A stretch of 64,000 bases of DNA from Nitrososphaerota archaeon (GTDB taxonomy: Archaea > Thermoproteota > Nitrososphaeria > Nitrososphaerales > JACPRH01): the NCBI GenBank assembly GCA_016190055.1, contig JACPRH010000034.1, positions 1-64,000 on the forward strand, in the 5' to 3' direction. The notes under the pieces were generated by a model. That model saw nothing but the letters and a program-made list of their open reading frames with translations. It did no database searches and had not been told where the DNA came from. A program made the translations under genes and the position numbers. Each line of letters opens with the position of its first letter. The stretch's first letter is position 1. This document shows, piece after piece, positions 1-7,964 of the stretch.

Positions 1-1
1 A

Positions 2-259
2 ACAGCCACCGTAACAACAACCTCAGCCACAACAATCACCTCAGCAACCACCCAGACAATCACCACCGCATCAGCAACAACAGTAACCTCAACCCTAGCA
101 CCCAAAACAACAACAATCACCTCAAACGCACCCGCACAAACCGTGACTCAATCAGTCACTCAGACCACGGGATTACCTTCAGAAGTCACATATGCAGCAG
201 TCGCAGTAGCAATCATCGCAATACTCGGCGCAGCAGTACTAGTCATGCGAAAGAAGTAG
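2..259 (+). CDS. C-terminal end of a surface-anchored quinoprotein-like protein (partial)
   Basis: The reading frame is open from the window edge to a TAG stop at 257-259 and gives 85 residues. The first about 50 residues are a Thr/Ser/Ala-rich stalk. The end is one hydrophobic transmembrane helix followed by the basic stop-transfer tail MRKK. Stalk, helix and tail match the last 85 or so residues of the complete PQQ-type protein downstream almost residue for residue, so this is very probably the end of a tandem paralogue whose beta-propeller lies outside the window. The stalk is probably exposed on the outer face of the membrane and could be glycosylated, which is inference. Confidence 0.8.
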   Translation, partial: TATVTTTSATTITSATTQTITTASATTVTSTLAPKTTTITSNAPAQTVTQSVTQTTGLPSEVTYAAVAVAIIAILGAAVLVMRKK

Positions 260-272
260 TAACAATAACAAC

Positions 273-294
273 GGACGATCCTAAAAGATCGTCC
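273..294 (+). terminator. Hairpin downstream of the quinoprotein tail
   Basis: A perfect 8-bp stem (GGACGATC/GATCGTCC) with a 6-nt loop lies 14 bases after the stop codon and is followed by a C/T-rich stretch. An almost identical stem follows the second paralogue, so the element was probably copied with the gene and acts as a transcription terminator or 3'-end stabiliser. Confidence 0.6.
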
Positions 295-351
295 TCTCCC
301 CTATTTTATTGGGGCATTACGCTTGCTCCTCAAACGCAGCAATGCCTAGCG

Positions 352-423
352 GTGGGGTTGTGGCGGCCCGAGACAGGCTGGTCAGTATTTTCCCCACAGG
401 TGCAGGAGCCACATGCCTGCACC
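352..423 (+). other. Structured GC-rich intergenic element, possible RNA
   Basis: The 516-base gap between the two quinoprotein genes has no convincing protein gene. A GC-rich island stands in otherwise AT-rich DNA. An outer stem GTGGGG (352-357)/CCCCAC (392-397) is followed directly by a perfect 8-bp hairpin, GGTGCAGG (399-406)/CCTGCACC (416-423), and a run of T residues lies 20-30 bases further on. This order of stems then T-run would suit a small RNA or a leftover terminator. A second small hairpin (CTGCC/GGCAG) lies near 523-538. I recognise no RNA family. An 89-codon open frame across the island looks non-coding in composition. Confidence 0.3.
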
Positions 424-732
424 CAACACAATTCTCATTACACCCATTTTTTTTCTTTGGTTACATAGTTGGTTTGCATGAGCCTTTGCGTGATGTCATA
501 CCGGTGGAGATGTTTTCAGGCTGCTGCCGGAGGCGGCAGAGCGGCTTCAGAAGTATTGGTGACGGAATGAGTATCTAAGCTGGTGCTTCATGTCTTTCAC
601 CTATCCTTATCTTGTTGTTTTGCTTTGATTATTTCCTAAAATTCTTCTTTTCCTTTATTTATTTCTGTTAAACTAGGTTTATATTAATTCATAAATTTTC
701 CCCGAAGTATATATCGTAACAACTCGATTAGT

Positions 733-750
733 AGAAAGACTTATATCGAT
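733..750 (+). promoter_or_regulatory. BRE/TATA promoter of the quinoprotein gene
   Basis: A purine-rich BRE-like stretch (AGAAAGAC) is followed by a TATA-like box TTATATCG at 741-748. The box lies about 30 bases before the ATG at 776, the usual archaeal TATA-to-start spacing for a transcript with almost no leader. Confidence 0.5.
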
Positions 751-775
751 TATAAGCAACGCAGTATCGAAAATT

Positions 776-2890
776 ATGCGGTATCTAAAATCGTATAAAG
801 CTACCATACTGACAGTACTAGCCATTCTCGCATTCAGCACATTCCTACCTGCACTCGCATACGCAGCACCACTAGCGAACAACGAGAAGGACTGGCAGTA
901 TGTTAACGGTAACTCATGGGGACAGAACTACAGCCCCGAAACACAGATCAACAAGAACAACGTAGGCAACGTTGAGGTCAAATGGGTCTTCCCATTCGGC
1001 AGCAAAGACCTAGCGCCAGCAGCCGTAAGGGCTCTAGGCGTCCAAGAAGGTGTCAACACCCCGCCAGTTGTCCGCAACGGCGTGGTCTACGTCACCAGCA
1101 ACTACCTCAAGACATACGCTATTGACGCAAAGACCGGCGCGCAGCTATGGTCACATGACTATACCTTCGATGTGGCCGCCGTCAACAAAAGCCTGCCTTG
1201 GGCTTGGGGTGGTCTGCTCAGCTCACACCTCCACGGTATCAGGTACTGGGAGGGCGGAGACGCCATCATGTACGAAGGAATGGCCTGCGACATCGTCGCC
1301 ATAAAAGCGAAGACAGGTGAAGAGAGCTTCCGCATCAATGATCTCTGCAAGGACATCCCTGGAAGCATCTACAAGTACTTCGCCAGCCCGAACGCTCAGG
1401 CCAGCCTCGGAACCTATGATAAGGGCAGGCAGTTCATCATTGTCTTACCCGGTCAAATGCACAGCACTATCTACTACGGTGACTCTCGTCACGTCACAAT
1501 GGGTATCAGCATGGACACCAAACAGGTGATATGGAAGGTCTTCAGCTACCCACCTCAAGACGTACCCACCAAGGATTGGGCACTACAGGAGTGTGATATT
1601 GGATACTTCCAAACCTTCCCATGCAGTGACGTAGCAGCTAAGAACCTAGCGCAGCTTGAATGGGACTGGGCTCAGCCCGGTGAAAAACCAGACCCCTACA
1701 GTGGTGTAACAGCTAACTGGGGTCAGATGATAGTTGATGAGGACACAGGTATACTATACACACAAACAGGTAACCAGGGACCATACACAAACACATCAAC
1801 CTCACCCGGCCCAAGACTCTACGGAAGCACCATCATGGCAATTGACATGAATGCCGGTAAACGCATTTGGTGGCTACAGCCATTCCCACACGATCCATAT
1901 GACTATGACTGCAACTGGGGTGGAATATTAGCTGAAACCAAGTCAATCGGCAAAGTCTACATGAAGGGCTGCAAAGAAGGCAGACTCTACGTGATGGACG
2001 CAGCTACAGGTAAGCCAATCTACATGAAAGATGTGCTCCAAGAGCAGATTACACTCGGCCAAATATCCCCACTTGCTGGAAAGGAGCCTAAGGAAGGCGG
2101 AGTCAAGTTCCACCTCACAGATCCATACAGCGATGATATGAGAGGCTGGAAGTTCGTCACAGACGGCAGAATATGTACCGCTCCATGTATGCTCTATCCA
2201 AGCTTCTTCAACGGCATCTTCGCAACAGACATGACCTATGACCCTACAACCGACACGCTCTACCATTACGCCAACGCCTTCATGACATCAATCACTAAGG
2301 AGCTTCCAGTTGTCCCAGGTAACAACGTAGTTATCACCAAGGACTTCTTACCAACAAACGCCACAATCATAGCTAGAGATGCATCCACAGGAGCCATAAA
2401 GTGGAACTGGTTCTACAAGGTTAGCGCTCAACGCGCTGCAATGGTAGTAACAAGCGACCTACTCTTCTCAGGCTTCACAGACGGAACAATGAGATTCCTC
2501 GACAAGACCAACGGCAAAGAACTCAACACAATTACCCTAGGAGCACCCATCGCAATCGCTCCAACAACAGGCCAAGACGCTGACGGAAAACAGAAGATCT
2601 TCGTGATCGCAGGCATAACAACCATTCCACAGGCATTCGGTCAAGCCTACGGCGCATCCGGATCAGTCCAGCCTGGTGTCCTAGTCGCACTCGGACTATC
2701 TGACAAAGCCGCCAGCGCATCAACATCCACCGTCACAACAACCTCCGTTTCTGCATCAACAACAACCCTCACCACAGCAACTACCGTCACAGAAACCACA
2801 GGATTACCTGCAGAAATCACATACGCGTTAGCAGCAGTAGCTGTAATCGCAATCATCGGCGCAGCAGTACTAGTAATGCGAAAGAAGTAG
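776..2890 (+). CDS. PQQ-type beta-propeller dehydrogenase-like protein, membrane anchored
   Basis: This 704-residue protein begins with a signal peptide (basic start, hydrophobic core, cleavage near residues 28-32, YAAP). The body has repeated propeller-blade motifs of the quinoprotein family, such as DAKTGAQLWSHDY, DMNAGKRIWWLQP, DAATGKPIYM, DASTGAIKWNWF and DKTNGKELNT. The C-terminus has a Thr/Ser-rich stalk and a transmembrane helix ending MRKK. It is therefore an exported, surface-tethered protein related to PQQ-dependent alcohol or sugar dehydrogenases. The substrate cannot be read from sequence. Tandem genes of this type are known from heterotrophic thaumarchaea, which suits respiratory oxidation of organic compounds outside the membrane. 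The ATG suits the promoter 30 bases upstream. Confidence 0.85.
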   Translation: MRYLKSYKATILTVLAILAFSTFLPALAYAAPLANNEKDWQYVNGNSWGQNYSPETQINKNNVGNVEVKWVFPFGSKDLAPAAVRALGVQEGVNTPPVVRNGVVYVTSNYLKTYAIDAKTGAQLWSHDYTFDVAAVNKSLPWAWGGLLSSHLHGIRYWEGGDAIMYEGMACDIVAIKAKTGEESFRINDLCKDIPGSIYKYFASPNAQASLGTYDKGRQFIIVLPGQMHSTIYYGDSRHVTMGISMDTKQVIWKVFSYPPQDVPTKDWALQECDIGYFQTFPCSDVAAKNLAQLEWDWAQPGEKPDPYSGVTANWGQMIVDEDTGILYTQTGNQGPYTNTSTSPGPRLYGSTIMAIDMNAGKRIWWLQPFPHDPYDYDCNWGGILAETKSIGKVYMKGCKEGRLYVMDAATGKPIYMKDVLQEQITLGQISPLAGKEPKEGGVKFHLTDPYSDDMRGWKFVTDGRICTAPCMLYPSFFNGIFATDMTYDPTTDTLYHYANAFMTSITKELPVVPGNNVVITKDFLPTNATIIARDASTGAIKWNWFYKVSAQRAAMVVTSDLLFSGFTDGTMRFLDKTNGKELNTITLGAPIAIAPTTGQDADGKQKIFVIAGITTIPQAFGQAYGASGSVQPGVLVALGLSDKAASASTSTVTTTSVSASTTTLTTATTVTETTGLPAEITYALAAVAVIAIIGAAVLVMRKK

Positions 2891-2904
2891 CAAGTTAGAA
2901 TCGT

Positions 2905-2928
2905 AGACGATCCTCACAAGGATCGTCT
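2905..2928 (+). terminator. Hairpin terminator after the quinoprotein gene
   Basis: A perfect 10-bp stem (AGACGATCCT/AGGATCGTCT) with a CACA loop lies 14 bases after the stop and is followed by a C/T-rich tract ending in TTTTT. It shares its stem core with the hairpin after the upstream paralogue. Confidence 0.65.
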
Positions 2929-3146
2929 CCTCCCATTTTTGTTAGAAACCGGCTATACTCAACTAATCAATTATCTACTTGATTGCGCCTGCTTTTCAGA
3001 AGTCAAAGAATCTAGCGAATATACTGGAGTGACCTGAGGCAAACTACTGCCCTTAACAGGTTAGCTGAACCAGTACCCATTAATATGGGGATGTTAAGAA
3101 TAGTAATGTTAAACTTAATAACAGGTCGGCTGAGGGGAAAAGAATT

Positions 3147-3479
3147 ATGGATCTTAACGTAACTGAAGAAACTTCGAATACATTGGGGCTGGAGATTGGG
3201 AAGGAGGACTTTTCAATCCCTGATATACTTCACCAAGAGCTGCTTAAAGATCCAAAGGTCGTGTTCGCAGGAATTCATCAGATTCATCCGATTCTGAAGA
3301 AATACGCCCTCAGAATCGAGTCTAAAAACACCGCTAAACCAGCTGCACTTCTAGTGACCGCCGGCGAAAAAGCGGCTAAAACTGCAGCATCTATATTGAA
3401 AGAGGCGCAGCGCGCCGTCGGCGAAACAATGGAAACCAAGGCCCGCAGCGGCGGCAAGAAGGAGAGCAAGAAGAAGTGA
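3147..3479 (+). CDS. rpoL: DNA-directed RNA polymerase subunit L (Rpo11)
   Basis: This 110-residue protein is the archaeal equivalent of eukaryotic Rpb11/AC19, the small assembly subunit that pairs with RpoD. The diagnostic core is FSIPDILHQELLKDPKV followed by the AGIHQIHPILKKYALRIES region, matching the conserved dimerisation fold. The C-terminus carries an Ala/Lys-rich extension longer than the roughly 90-residue family minimum and ends in KKESKKK. The GTG start of the TFS gene overlaps this stop by 4 bases, so the two are co-translated parts of the transcription apparatus. Confidence 0.9.
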   Translation: MDLNVTEETSNTLGLEIGKEDFSIPDILHQELLKDPKVVFAGIHQIHPILKKYALRIESKNTAKPAALLVTAGEKAAKTAASILKEAQRAVGETMETKARSGGKKESKKK

Positions 3480-3811
3480 AGTTCTGCCCAAAGTGCGGCA
3501 CCCGTTTACGAGTCAAACAGGTAAAGAATGACGATAACGTACTACTGACGCTTCAATGCGATAAATGCGGCTTTAACACACCTGTGGAGGCTCCGCTTAC
3601 GAAGTCTGAGGCTGAACCTGCTGAAGACCAGATTAAAGTGTTAGGCGACGAGGTGGATGTAAAACCGCTGCCAACCACCCAAGTTGAATGCCCCAAGTGC
3701 AGAAACAAAGAAGCCTTCTGGTGGATGCTTCAAACCAGAGGCGGAGACGAACCCACCACCCAGTTCTACCGCTGCACCAAGTGCTCACACACCTGGCGAG
3801 AATACTCCTAG
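3476..3811 (+). CDS. tfs: Transcription factor S (TFIIS/Rpb9-like)
   Basis: The 111-residue protein has two zinc ribbons. The first is CPKCG near residues 4-8, paired with CDKCG near 28-32. The second is CPKC near 72-75, paired with CTKC near 98-101. The acidic DE pair in the tip of the second ribbon (RGGDEPTTQFYRC) is the motif that stimulates transcript cleavage in backtracked RNA polymerase, so this copy looks active. It starts with GTG overlapping the rpoL stop by 4 bases, and this linkage with an RNA polymerase subunit fits its role. Confidence 0.92.
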   Translation: MKFCPKCGTRLRVKQVKNDDNVLLTLQCDKCGFNTPVEAPLTKSEAEPAEDQIKVLGDEVDVKPLPTTQVECPKCRNKEAFWWMLQTRGGDEPTTQFYRCTKCSHTWREYS

Positions 3812-4005
3812 AAACACCCCGGAATCTCAGCGATACCTACTCCACACCACTCTACTGACAGAAATAATCCACATCAAAAAACGAAATAAACACTAATTTC
3901 TGTCACGTTTTCCACAAAGCAAACATCTATTTTTCTTCTATAACGAGAATGCCGAAAGAACTATAATCAGCGAAGGCCTGCTGACCTGCGGGCGAACACA
4001 CACCA

Positions 4006-4416
4006 ATGAGCTGGAAACGCCTCATCGCCTTCCAAGTAACCGCCTTCATCCTAATGCAGTCCCTGCCCCCAATCTTCGACACATCAGCCGTCGGACTATT
4101 CATCGGCCTAGGATTCTACAAAGCCGCAGCAATAGCCGCAGGACTCCAACTGCTCAAAGACGGCCTATTCCTAGCACAAATCTACAACGTCGGCAACGAC
4201 ATGGTATCCACCCTCTACAGCGGAGAAGCCGTGAAAAACATCCCCTTCATCAACGACTGGCTACGAGTAGACCCACTCAGCCAAACCCTCACCCTCCAAG
4301 AATACCAACGACTAATGGGCCTCTTCATACTAATCGTCATACTATACAGCATAATACTCCAAGCAATAGTAGTACGACTCAGAATCAGACGAAGAATCGA
4401 ACACCTACTAATGTAA
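4006..4416 (+). CDS. Small membrane protein of unknown function
   Basis: The 136-residue protein has three likely transmembrane segments, near residues 5-22, 29-50 and 104-123. A polar stretch between the second and third (about 51-103) probably lies on one face of the membrane. The end is strongly basic (RLRIRRRIEH). I do not recognise the family. It stands alone between the transcription genes and the AbiE-like pair. Codons are markedly C- and A-ending. Confidence 0.6.
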   Translation: MSWKRLIAFQVTAFILMQSLPPIFDTSAVGLFIGLGFYKAAAIAAGLQLLKDGLFLAQIYNVGNDMVSTLYSGEAVKNIPFINDWLRVDPLSQTLTLQEYQRLMGLFILIVILYSIILQAIVVRLRIRRRIEHLLM

Positions 4417-4501
4417 CAACACCAAGAAAACAAACTCTTTTCCCCTTCAAAAGCGATATTTAGCTTAGCTTATTTTTCTAAGATAGAGTTTGAATTCATC
4501 T

Positions 4502-5185
4502 CTATGATTGCGTAAGTTTTTCCAGAAGCTCCAATAGATGTTTCCTGCACCGTTCGAATCTCTCGTCCGGTATTCTTCCAAAAGGTCCGTGTAAACTGTC
4601 CCGGTAACTCTCTGACTCTATACTTTGCTTTATCAACGCGATTCTCTTCTCAACAAGGTCGCCCTTGCACTTCTTTGAGACTAAACTTGCAACTAAACTC
4701 CACTCAAGATCTTCGCCTGCGAGCATGAAGAGATCCCTTATGTCCTGCTTTCTCCCAGATACGAACTTCATCGCAAACAGCAGTTCAGGATCAGCTATCT
4801 TCATCTCAATCCTAGCTGGAGTAGCTCGTCCCACCATAACACGATTCTTTGAGTACTTCTCGAAAAGCATCTTCTCAAAGACTAATCCGGTGCGCCTATC
4901 CGAGACAGAGTTAACAAGCAAATCAAACGAAACCTTCTCTTTCTCCCGCAGATACCGCACATAATTGCCGTAAAGTGTATCACCCGATTCGGTCTTGACA
5001 AAACCGTTATTCTTCAACTCGGCTTCAATCTCTGCGAGATTGTCAAGCACCACCAAATCACAGTCTATAGAGAACCTCGGTGGAACATACGCGTTCACCG
5101 CGTAACCTCCTATCAGCACCACACTCTACTTCGGAATCTTCTCTAGCATCTCAAGAACAATCTTTTCTCGATCCTGCATCATCAT
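4502..5185 (-). pseudogene. AbiEii-like nucleotidyltransferase (toxin) with an in-frame amber codon
   Basis: The natural start appears to be the ATG triplets at 5179-5185, which overlap the stop of the upstream regulator gene in ATGA fashion. After 19 codons (MMMQ...EKIPK) the frame meets TAG at 5126-5128, then continues SVVLIGGYAVNAY with the nucleotidyltransferase signature: GGYAVNAYVPP, then SIDCDLVV (the DxD metal site) and a third Asp in KVSFDLLVN. The rest, to about residue 226, is intact and the stop is conventional. A GTG at 5122 could restart translation and would keep the active site but lose the first helix. The family is the type IV toxin-antitoxin (AbiEii/DUF1814) NTase. TAG is a common stop in this window, so recoding is unlikely. 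Confidence 0.7.
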
Positions 5186-5832
5186 ACAGCCTTAGCCGCC
5201 TCATCTAACACACGTTTGTCTATGATAACCTTGGTTCTGACCTTGAACTTTGCACGCAAATACGCTAACGGATACTCAAAGGCATCAATGTGCTTCTCAC
5301 AGTACTTAACAACTTCATCCAAGGGTACAACAGGCAAACCGTCATGCTTCTCATATACCAATCTCTCCTGAGGCTTCAAAATCACGAATTCGCCCAAGGC
5401 TGGCTTAGCCTCATTAACGAAAACCTTGATCCTGTGCTTCCGGAAATACTCAACCCATTCATCTAACTCGCTGTTCAAGACCTTCACATAGTACGGTGAA
5501 TGCTCCCAGCTCCTCTGCAAATAGCTGTAATCTGTCCAAACCTCAACCCCACTAGCCTCAGTGTACGCAAATCTCCTACCCGCCTCTTCCAACAACCTTG
5601 GAACCTTGAACTCAACCATAGACCTGAAAATATCATTCGAATTGACGCAAACGTAACTGCCCTTCTCGACCCTTCTAATCCAACCTGCCTTCTCCAACAT
5701 ATGCAAGGTCTTCTTCACCATACTTCCTGAAATGAACCAAGACAAGTAATCCGAGGGGAAGCTACTGCTGGAAAAGCGATTATACAATATCGCGTAAGCC
5801 TCCTGCGCATAGCTCGGAACCGGCTCAGTCAT
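5182..5832 (-). CDS. AbiEi-like winged-helix antitoxin/transcriptional regulator
   Basis: This 216-residue protein has an N-terminal winged helix. The recognition region spans about residues 27-62, with GSMVKKTLHMLEKAGWIRRV and then a wing with GSYVCV. An alpha/beta domain without recognisable catalytic residues follows. It sits directly upstream of, and overlaps, the AbiEii-like NTase gene. This order (wHTH antitoxin then NTase toxin) is that of type IV AbiE systems. In that family the antitoxin represses its own promoter through an inverted repeat, and a perfect one lies between this gene's TATA box and start. Assignment rests on context and fold pattern rather than on strong sequence recall. 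Confidence 0.65.
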   Translation of the reverse strand: MTEPVPSYAQEAYAILYNRFSSSSFPSDYLSWFISGSMVKKTLHMLEKAGWIRRVEKGSYVCVNSNDIFRSMVEFKVPRLLEEAGRRFAYTEASGVEVWTDYSYLQRSWEHSPYYVKVLNSELDEWVEYFRKHRIKVFVNEAKPALGEFVILKPQERLVYEKHDGLPVVPLDEVVKYCEKHIDAFEYPLAYLRAKFKVRTKVIIDKRVLDEAAKAV

Positions 5833-5833
5833 A

Positions 5834-5864
5834 GTTACCTATTAGGTAACCAATGCATATAAAG
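5834..5864 (-). promoter_or_regulatory. Operator and promoter of the AbiE-like pair
   Basis: A perfect inverted repeat GTTACCT-ATT-AGGTAAC (5834-5850) lies immediately before the start codon. Next to it on the minus strand is a TATA-like box CTTTATATGC (5855-5864) about 27 bases from the start, implying a leaderless transcript. A protein bound to the repeat would cover the transcription start, so autorepression by the wHTH protein is likely. Confidence 0.65.
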
Positions 5865-6006
5865 ATAACGACTAACACTTAACGACTGTAACCGTGTGCT
5901 CTCCACAGATGCGCTTCATCACCCACCCTAACCTAAACTGAAGATTCACGAGGAAGACTCAAGAAAAGGTTAATCAACCTCTTCTTCACTCTACTACAAG
6001 ATCGAC

Positions 6007-6372
6007 TTGGTAGAGATAATCAGTAAACCGTTAAGCCAAATAGCAATTCATCAAATAATAAGGTACCAGACGCCCGAGTCTCTCGCTAGAACCGTAGTTG
6101 TCCAGTCAAGCACTGGACAACCCCTATCACTAAGCTGGATAGACGGGATAGTCTACAGAGTCCTCCCGCCACCATTCTTCATATCCGAGCTCTTATCTAA
6201 AGAGTATCTCGAAGGAAGACTGCACCTCTCGGTCCTGTACGCGGAGATGCCTACCTTCAAAACCACGATACACGCAGCCGAAGAAAACATCGCAATCCCA
6301 GTACTCAACGAATCCGACCACACCGAAGCCAAAGCCCTCATCACCTGGCTGAAGAAGCAAAAAACCAAGTAA
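6007..6372 (+). CDS. Conserved-looking hypothetical protein
   Basis: The 121-residue protein starts at a TTG. It has a predominantly beta N-terminal half (VVVQSSTGQPLSLSWIDGIVYRVLPPP) and ends in a lysine-rich helix. No cysteines, signal peptide or membrane segments are visible. I do not recognise the family. It lies upstream of the sliding-clamp gene on the same strand, separated by 106 bases containing a TATA-like box, so it is probably not in the same transcript. Composition is normal for the window. Confidence 0.5.
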   Translation: MVEIISKPLSQIAIHQIIRYQTPESLARTVVVQSSTGQPLSLSWIDGIVYRVLPPPFFISELLSKEYLEGRLHLSVLYAEMPTFKTTIHAAEENIAIPVLNESDHTEAKALITWLKKQKTK

Positions 6373-6478
6373 CCACCCGATTAACCAACCAGTTGAATCC
6401 TCTGGTCAACCGGATCCCGCTGTAGGAGAATGATTTATCTACACCCCGCAGTAAGGCTCCTTTCAGTGGTGGTTTAGG

Positions 6479-7237
6479 TTGGTCTTTTTAGCCAAGACTT
6501 CTTCCCCGAATGAATGGAAAACCGTTGTAAACGCTATCTCAACACTGGTGGAGGAGGCTAGTTTCGAAGCTGCTGCGGAGGGCTTATCCTTCCGAGCAAT
6601 GGATCCTTCACACGTCGCCCTAGTAGATCTCGACTGGCCCAACTCAGCCTTCGACAAATACGACTGCGACAAACAGTTCAAATTCACAGTCAGAGTCGAA
6701 GACCTATCTAAACTCATCCGTCGAGCCGACTCAGGAGACAGCATAGAAATCTCCTCAGCTGAAAACGACACCCTCCTCGTCAAAATGGCCAACGGCTACG
6801 CGAGAGAATTCCAAATCCACCTCATCGAAAGCACCTACGGCGCAACCCCCCTACCCAAGCTAAGCTTCAACTCGAAAATCGTCATGACCGAGCAAACATT
6901 CGAAAAAATGCTCAGCGACATCTCAGTAGTATCAGATCACATCACAATAGACGCATCCGCAGAAAGAATCCTCTTCTCAGGCAAAAGCGACGCCGGAACA
7001 GGCTCAGCAACCCTCACAAAAGGAAGCCAAGACCTACTCGAACTCAAAGTAAAAGAAGACAGCAAATCAATCTACAGCATCGACTATCTGCTAAACATCA
7101 CCCGCGCCGCTGGAAAAGCCGCAGACATCCTAACCTTCGAATACTCAAGCAAAATGCCCCTCCGACTAACCTTCAACCTCAGCGAAAAAGGCGGCAAAAT
7201 CCAATTCTACCTAGCCCCACGCATCGAAGAGAAATAG
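6479..7237 (+). CDS. pcn: DNA polymerase sliding clamp (PCNA)
   Basis: The 252-residue protein has the two-domain PCNA fold, including AEGLSFRAMDPSHVALVDLDWP near residues 33-54, the DLSKLIRRADSGDSI interdomain region, and the C-terminal LAPRIEEK tail typical of archaeal clamps. It forms the ring that tethers polymerase, ligase and FEN1 to DNA. The start is TTG at 6479; a TATA-like GATTTATC lies near 6431. The primase and GINS genes lie in the next 4 kb, so this is a replication neighbourhood. Confidence 0.95.
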   Translation: MVFLAKTSSPNEWKTVVNAISTLVEEASFEAAAEGLSFRAMDPSHVALVDLDWPNSAFDKYDCDKQFKFTVRVEDLSKLIRRADSGDSIEISSAENDTLLVKMANGYAREFQIHLIESTYGATPLPKLSFNSKIVMTEQTFEKMLSDISVVSDHITIDASAERILFSGKSDAGTGSATLTKGSQDLLELKVKEDSKSIYSIDYLLNITRAAGKAADILTFEYSSKMPLRLTFNLSEKGGKIQFYLAPRIEEK

Positions 7238-7540
7238 ACTATCAGTAAGCCCATAAAGCTGTCAGGCAGAACACAACACCGATCGTAACAATCTGCTCCT
7301 TAGGCAGACTTAACCAACTGAGCCTTTTTACCCTGTCTTGTGCGGTCACAGTCTAGCCGCTTTACTTTTTACATTAATTAATTCAGTAATTTTAGAAAAT
7401 AACCATCTTTTGGGCTGTAGCGAAACTAAGCTAAGCTGGTTGTCTAGAGTGATTGATGATTTATTTCATTTGAAGATCTTAATGAAGAAACAAACATTCA
7501 GTCAGGTCGTCTTACGGAGAAGTTTAGGTGAACAATTGAT
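7238..7540. other. Intergenic gap after pcn, nothing convincing
   Basis: About 300 AT-rich bases. A 68-codon frame starting with TTG at 7338 crosses it, but it has no ribosome binding site and no protein-like pattern, so I do not call it. No tRNA, repeat or strong hairpin is visible. Confidence 0.4.
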
Positions 7541-7882
7541 TTGATGTGTCAAGTGGACGGCTGCAATAAAAAGGGCACAATGGTAAACGGCATCATGCTC
7601 ACCGATAAGACTTACGGATCAATTACTCTCGACATATTCATATGCGAGGAGCATAATGACGACCCGAGATTCTTGGCGACGGAGTGGATATCCAGCATAC
7701 GATCCTTCTCCGAAATGATTACTGGCGATATAGATGTTGAACGAGAGCCGCGAGTGAAAGAACGAAGAAAGCCCCGTATCGCGTCTTCTTCAAGAAGCCG
7801 CTCCCTCAACAGCCAACGTAACGTTTCCTCATCTTCAAACACGAAACGCCACAGACTCAAACGTAACCTGCAGCTCCCTTAA
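7541..7882 (+). CDS. Small zinc-finger-like protein with basic tail
   Basis: The 113-residue protein opens with a possible metal site (C3 and C8 of MMCQVDGC, then ICEEH about 26 residues later). The second half is rich in Arg, Ser and Lys and likely disordered or nucleic-acid binding. Two starts are possible, TTG 7541 and ATG 7544, one codon apart. It lies 82 bases before the primase large subunit gene on the same strand. I do not recognise the family. Confidence 0.5.
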   Translation: MMCQVDGCNKKGTMVNGIMLTDKTYGSITLDIFICEEHNDDPRFLATEWISSIRSFSEMITGDIDVEREPRVKERRKPRIASSSRSRSLNSQRNVSSSSNTKRHRLKRNLQLP

Positions 7883-7964
7883 CCAATCACTTTACAGACG
7901 TCAGATCATCATCTGGTCTCACTAGATTTTTATCGGAGAGCCACGCCGGTGTAACGGCTATGTT

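Noticed and set aside
309-578. 89-codon frame between the quinoprotein genes
   Set aside because: Composition and the lack of any motif or ribosome-binding site look non-coding, and it covers a region of RNA-like stems.
5126-5128. Pyrrolysine reading of the TAG in the AbiEii-like gene
   Set aside because: TAG ends many ordinary genes in the window and no Pyl machinery is visible, so a nonsense mutation or an internal start is more likely.
7338-7544. 68-codon frame after pcn
   Set aside because: TTG start without a binding site, no motif, and AT-rich random-looking sequence ending in the next gene's start.
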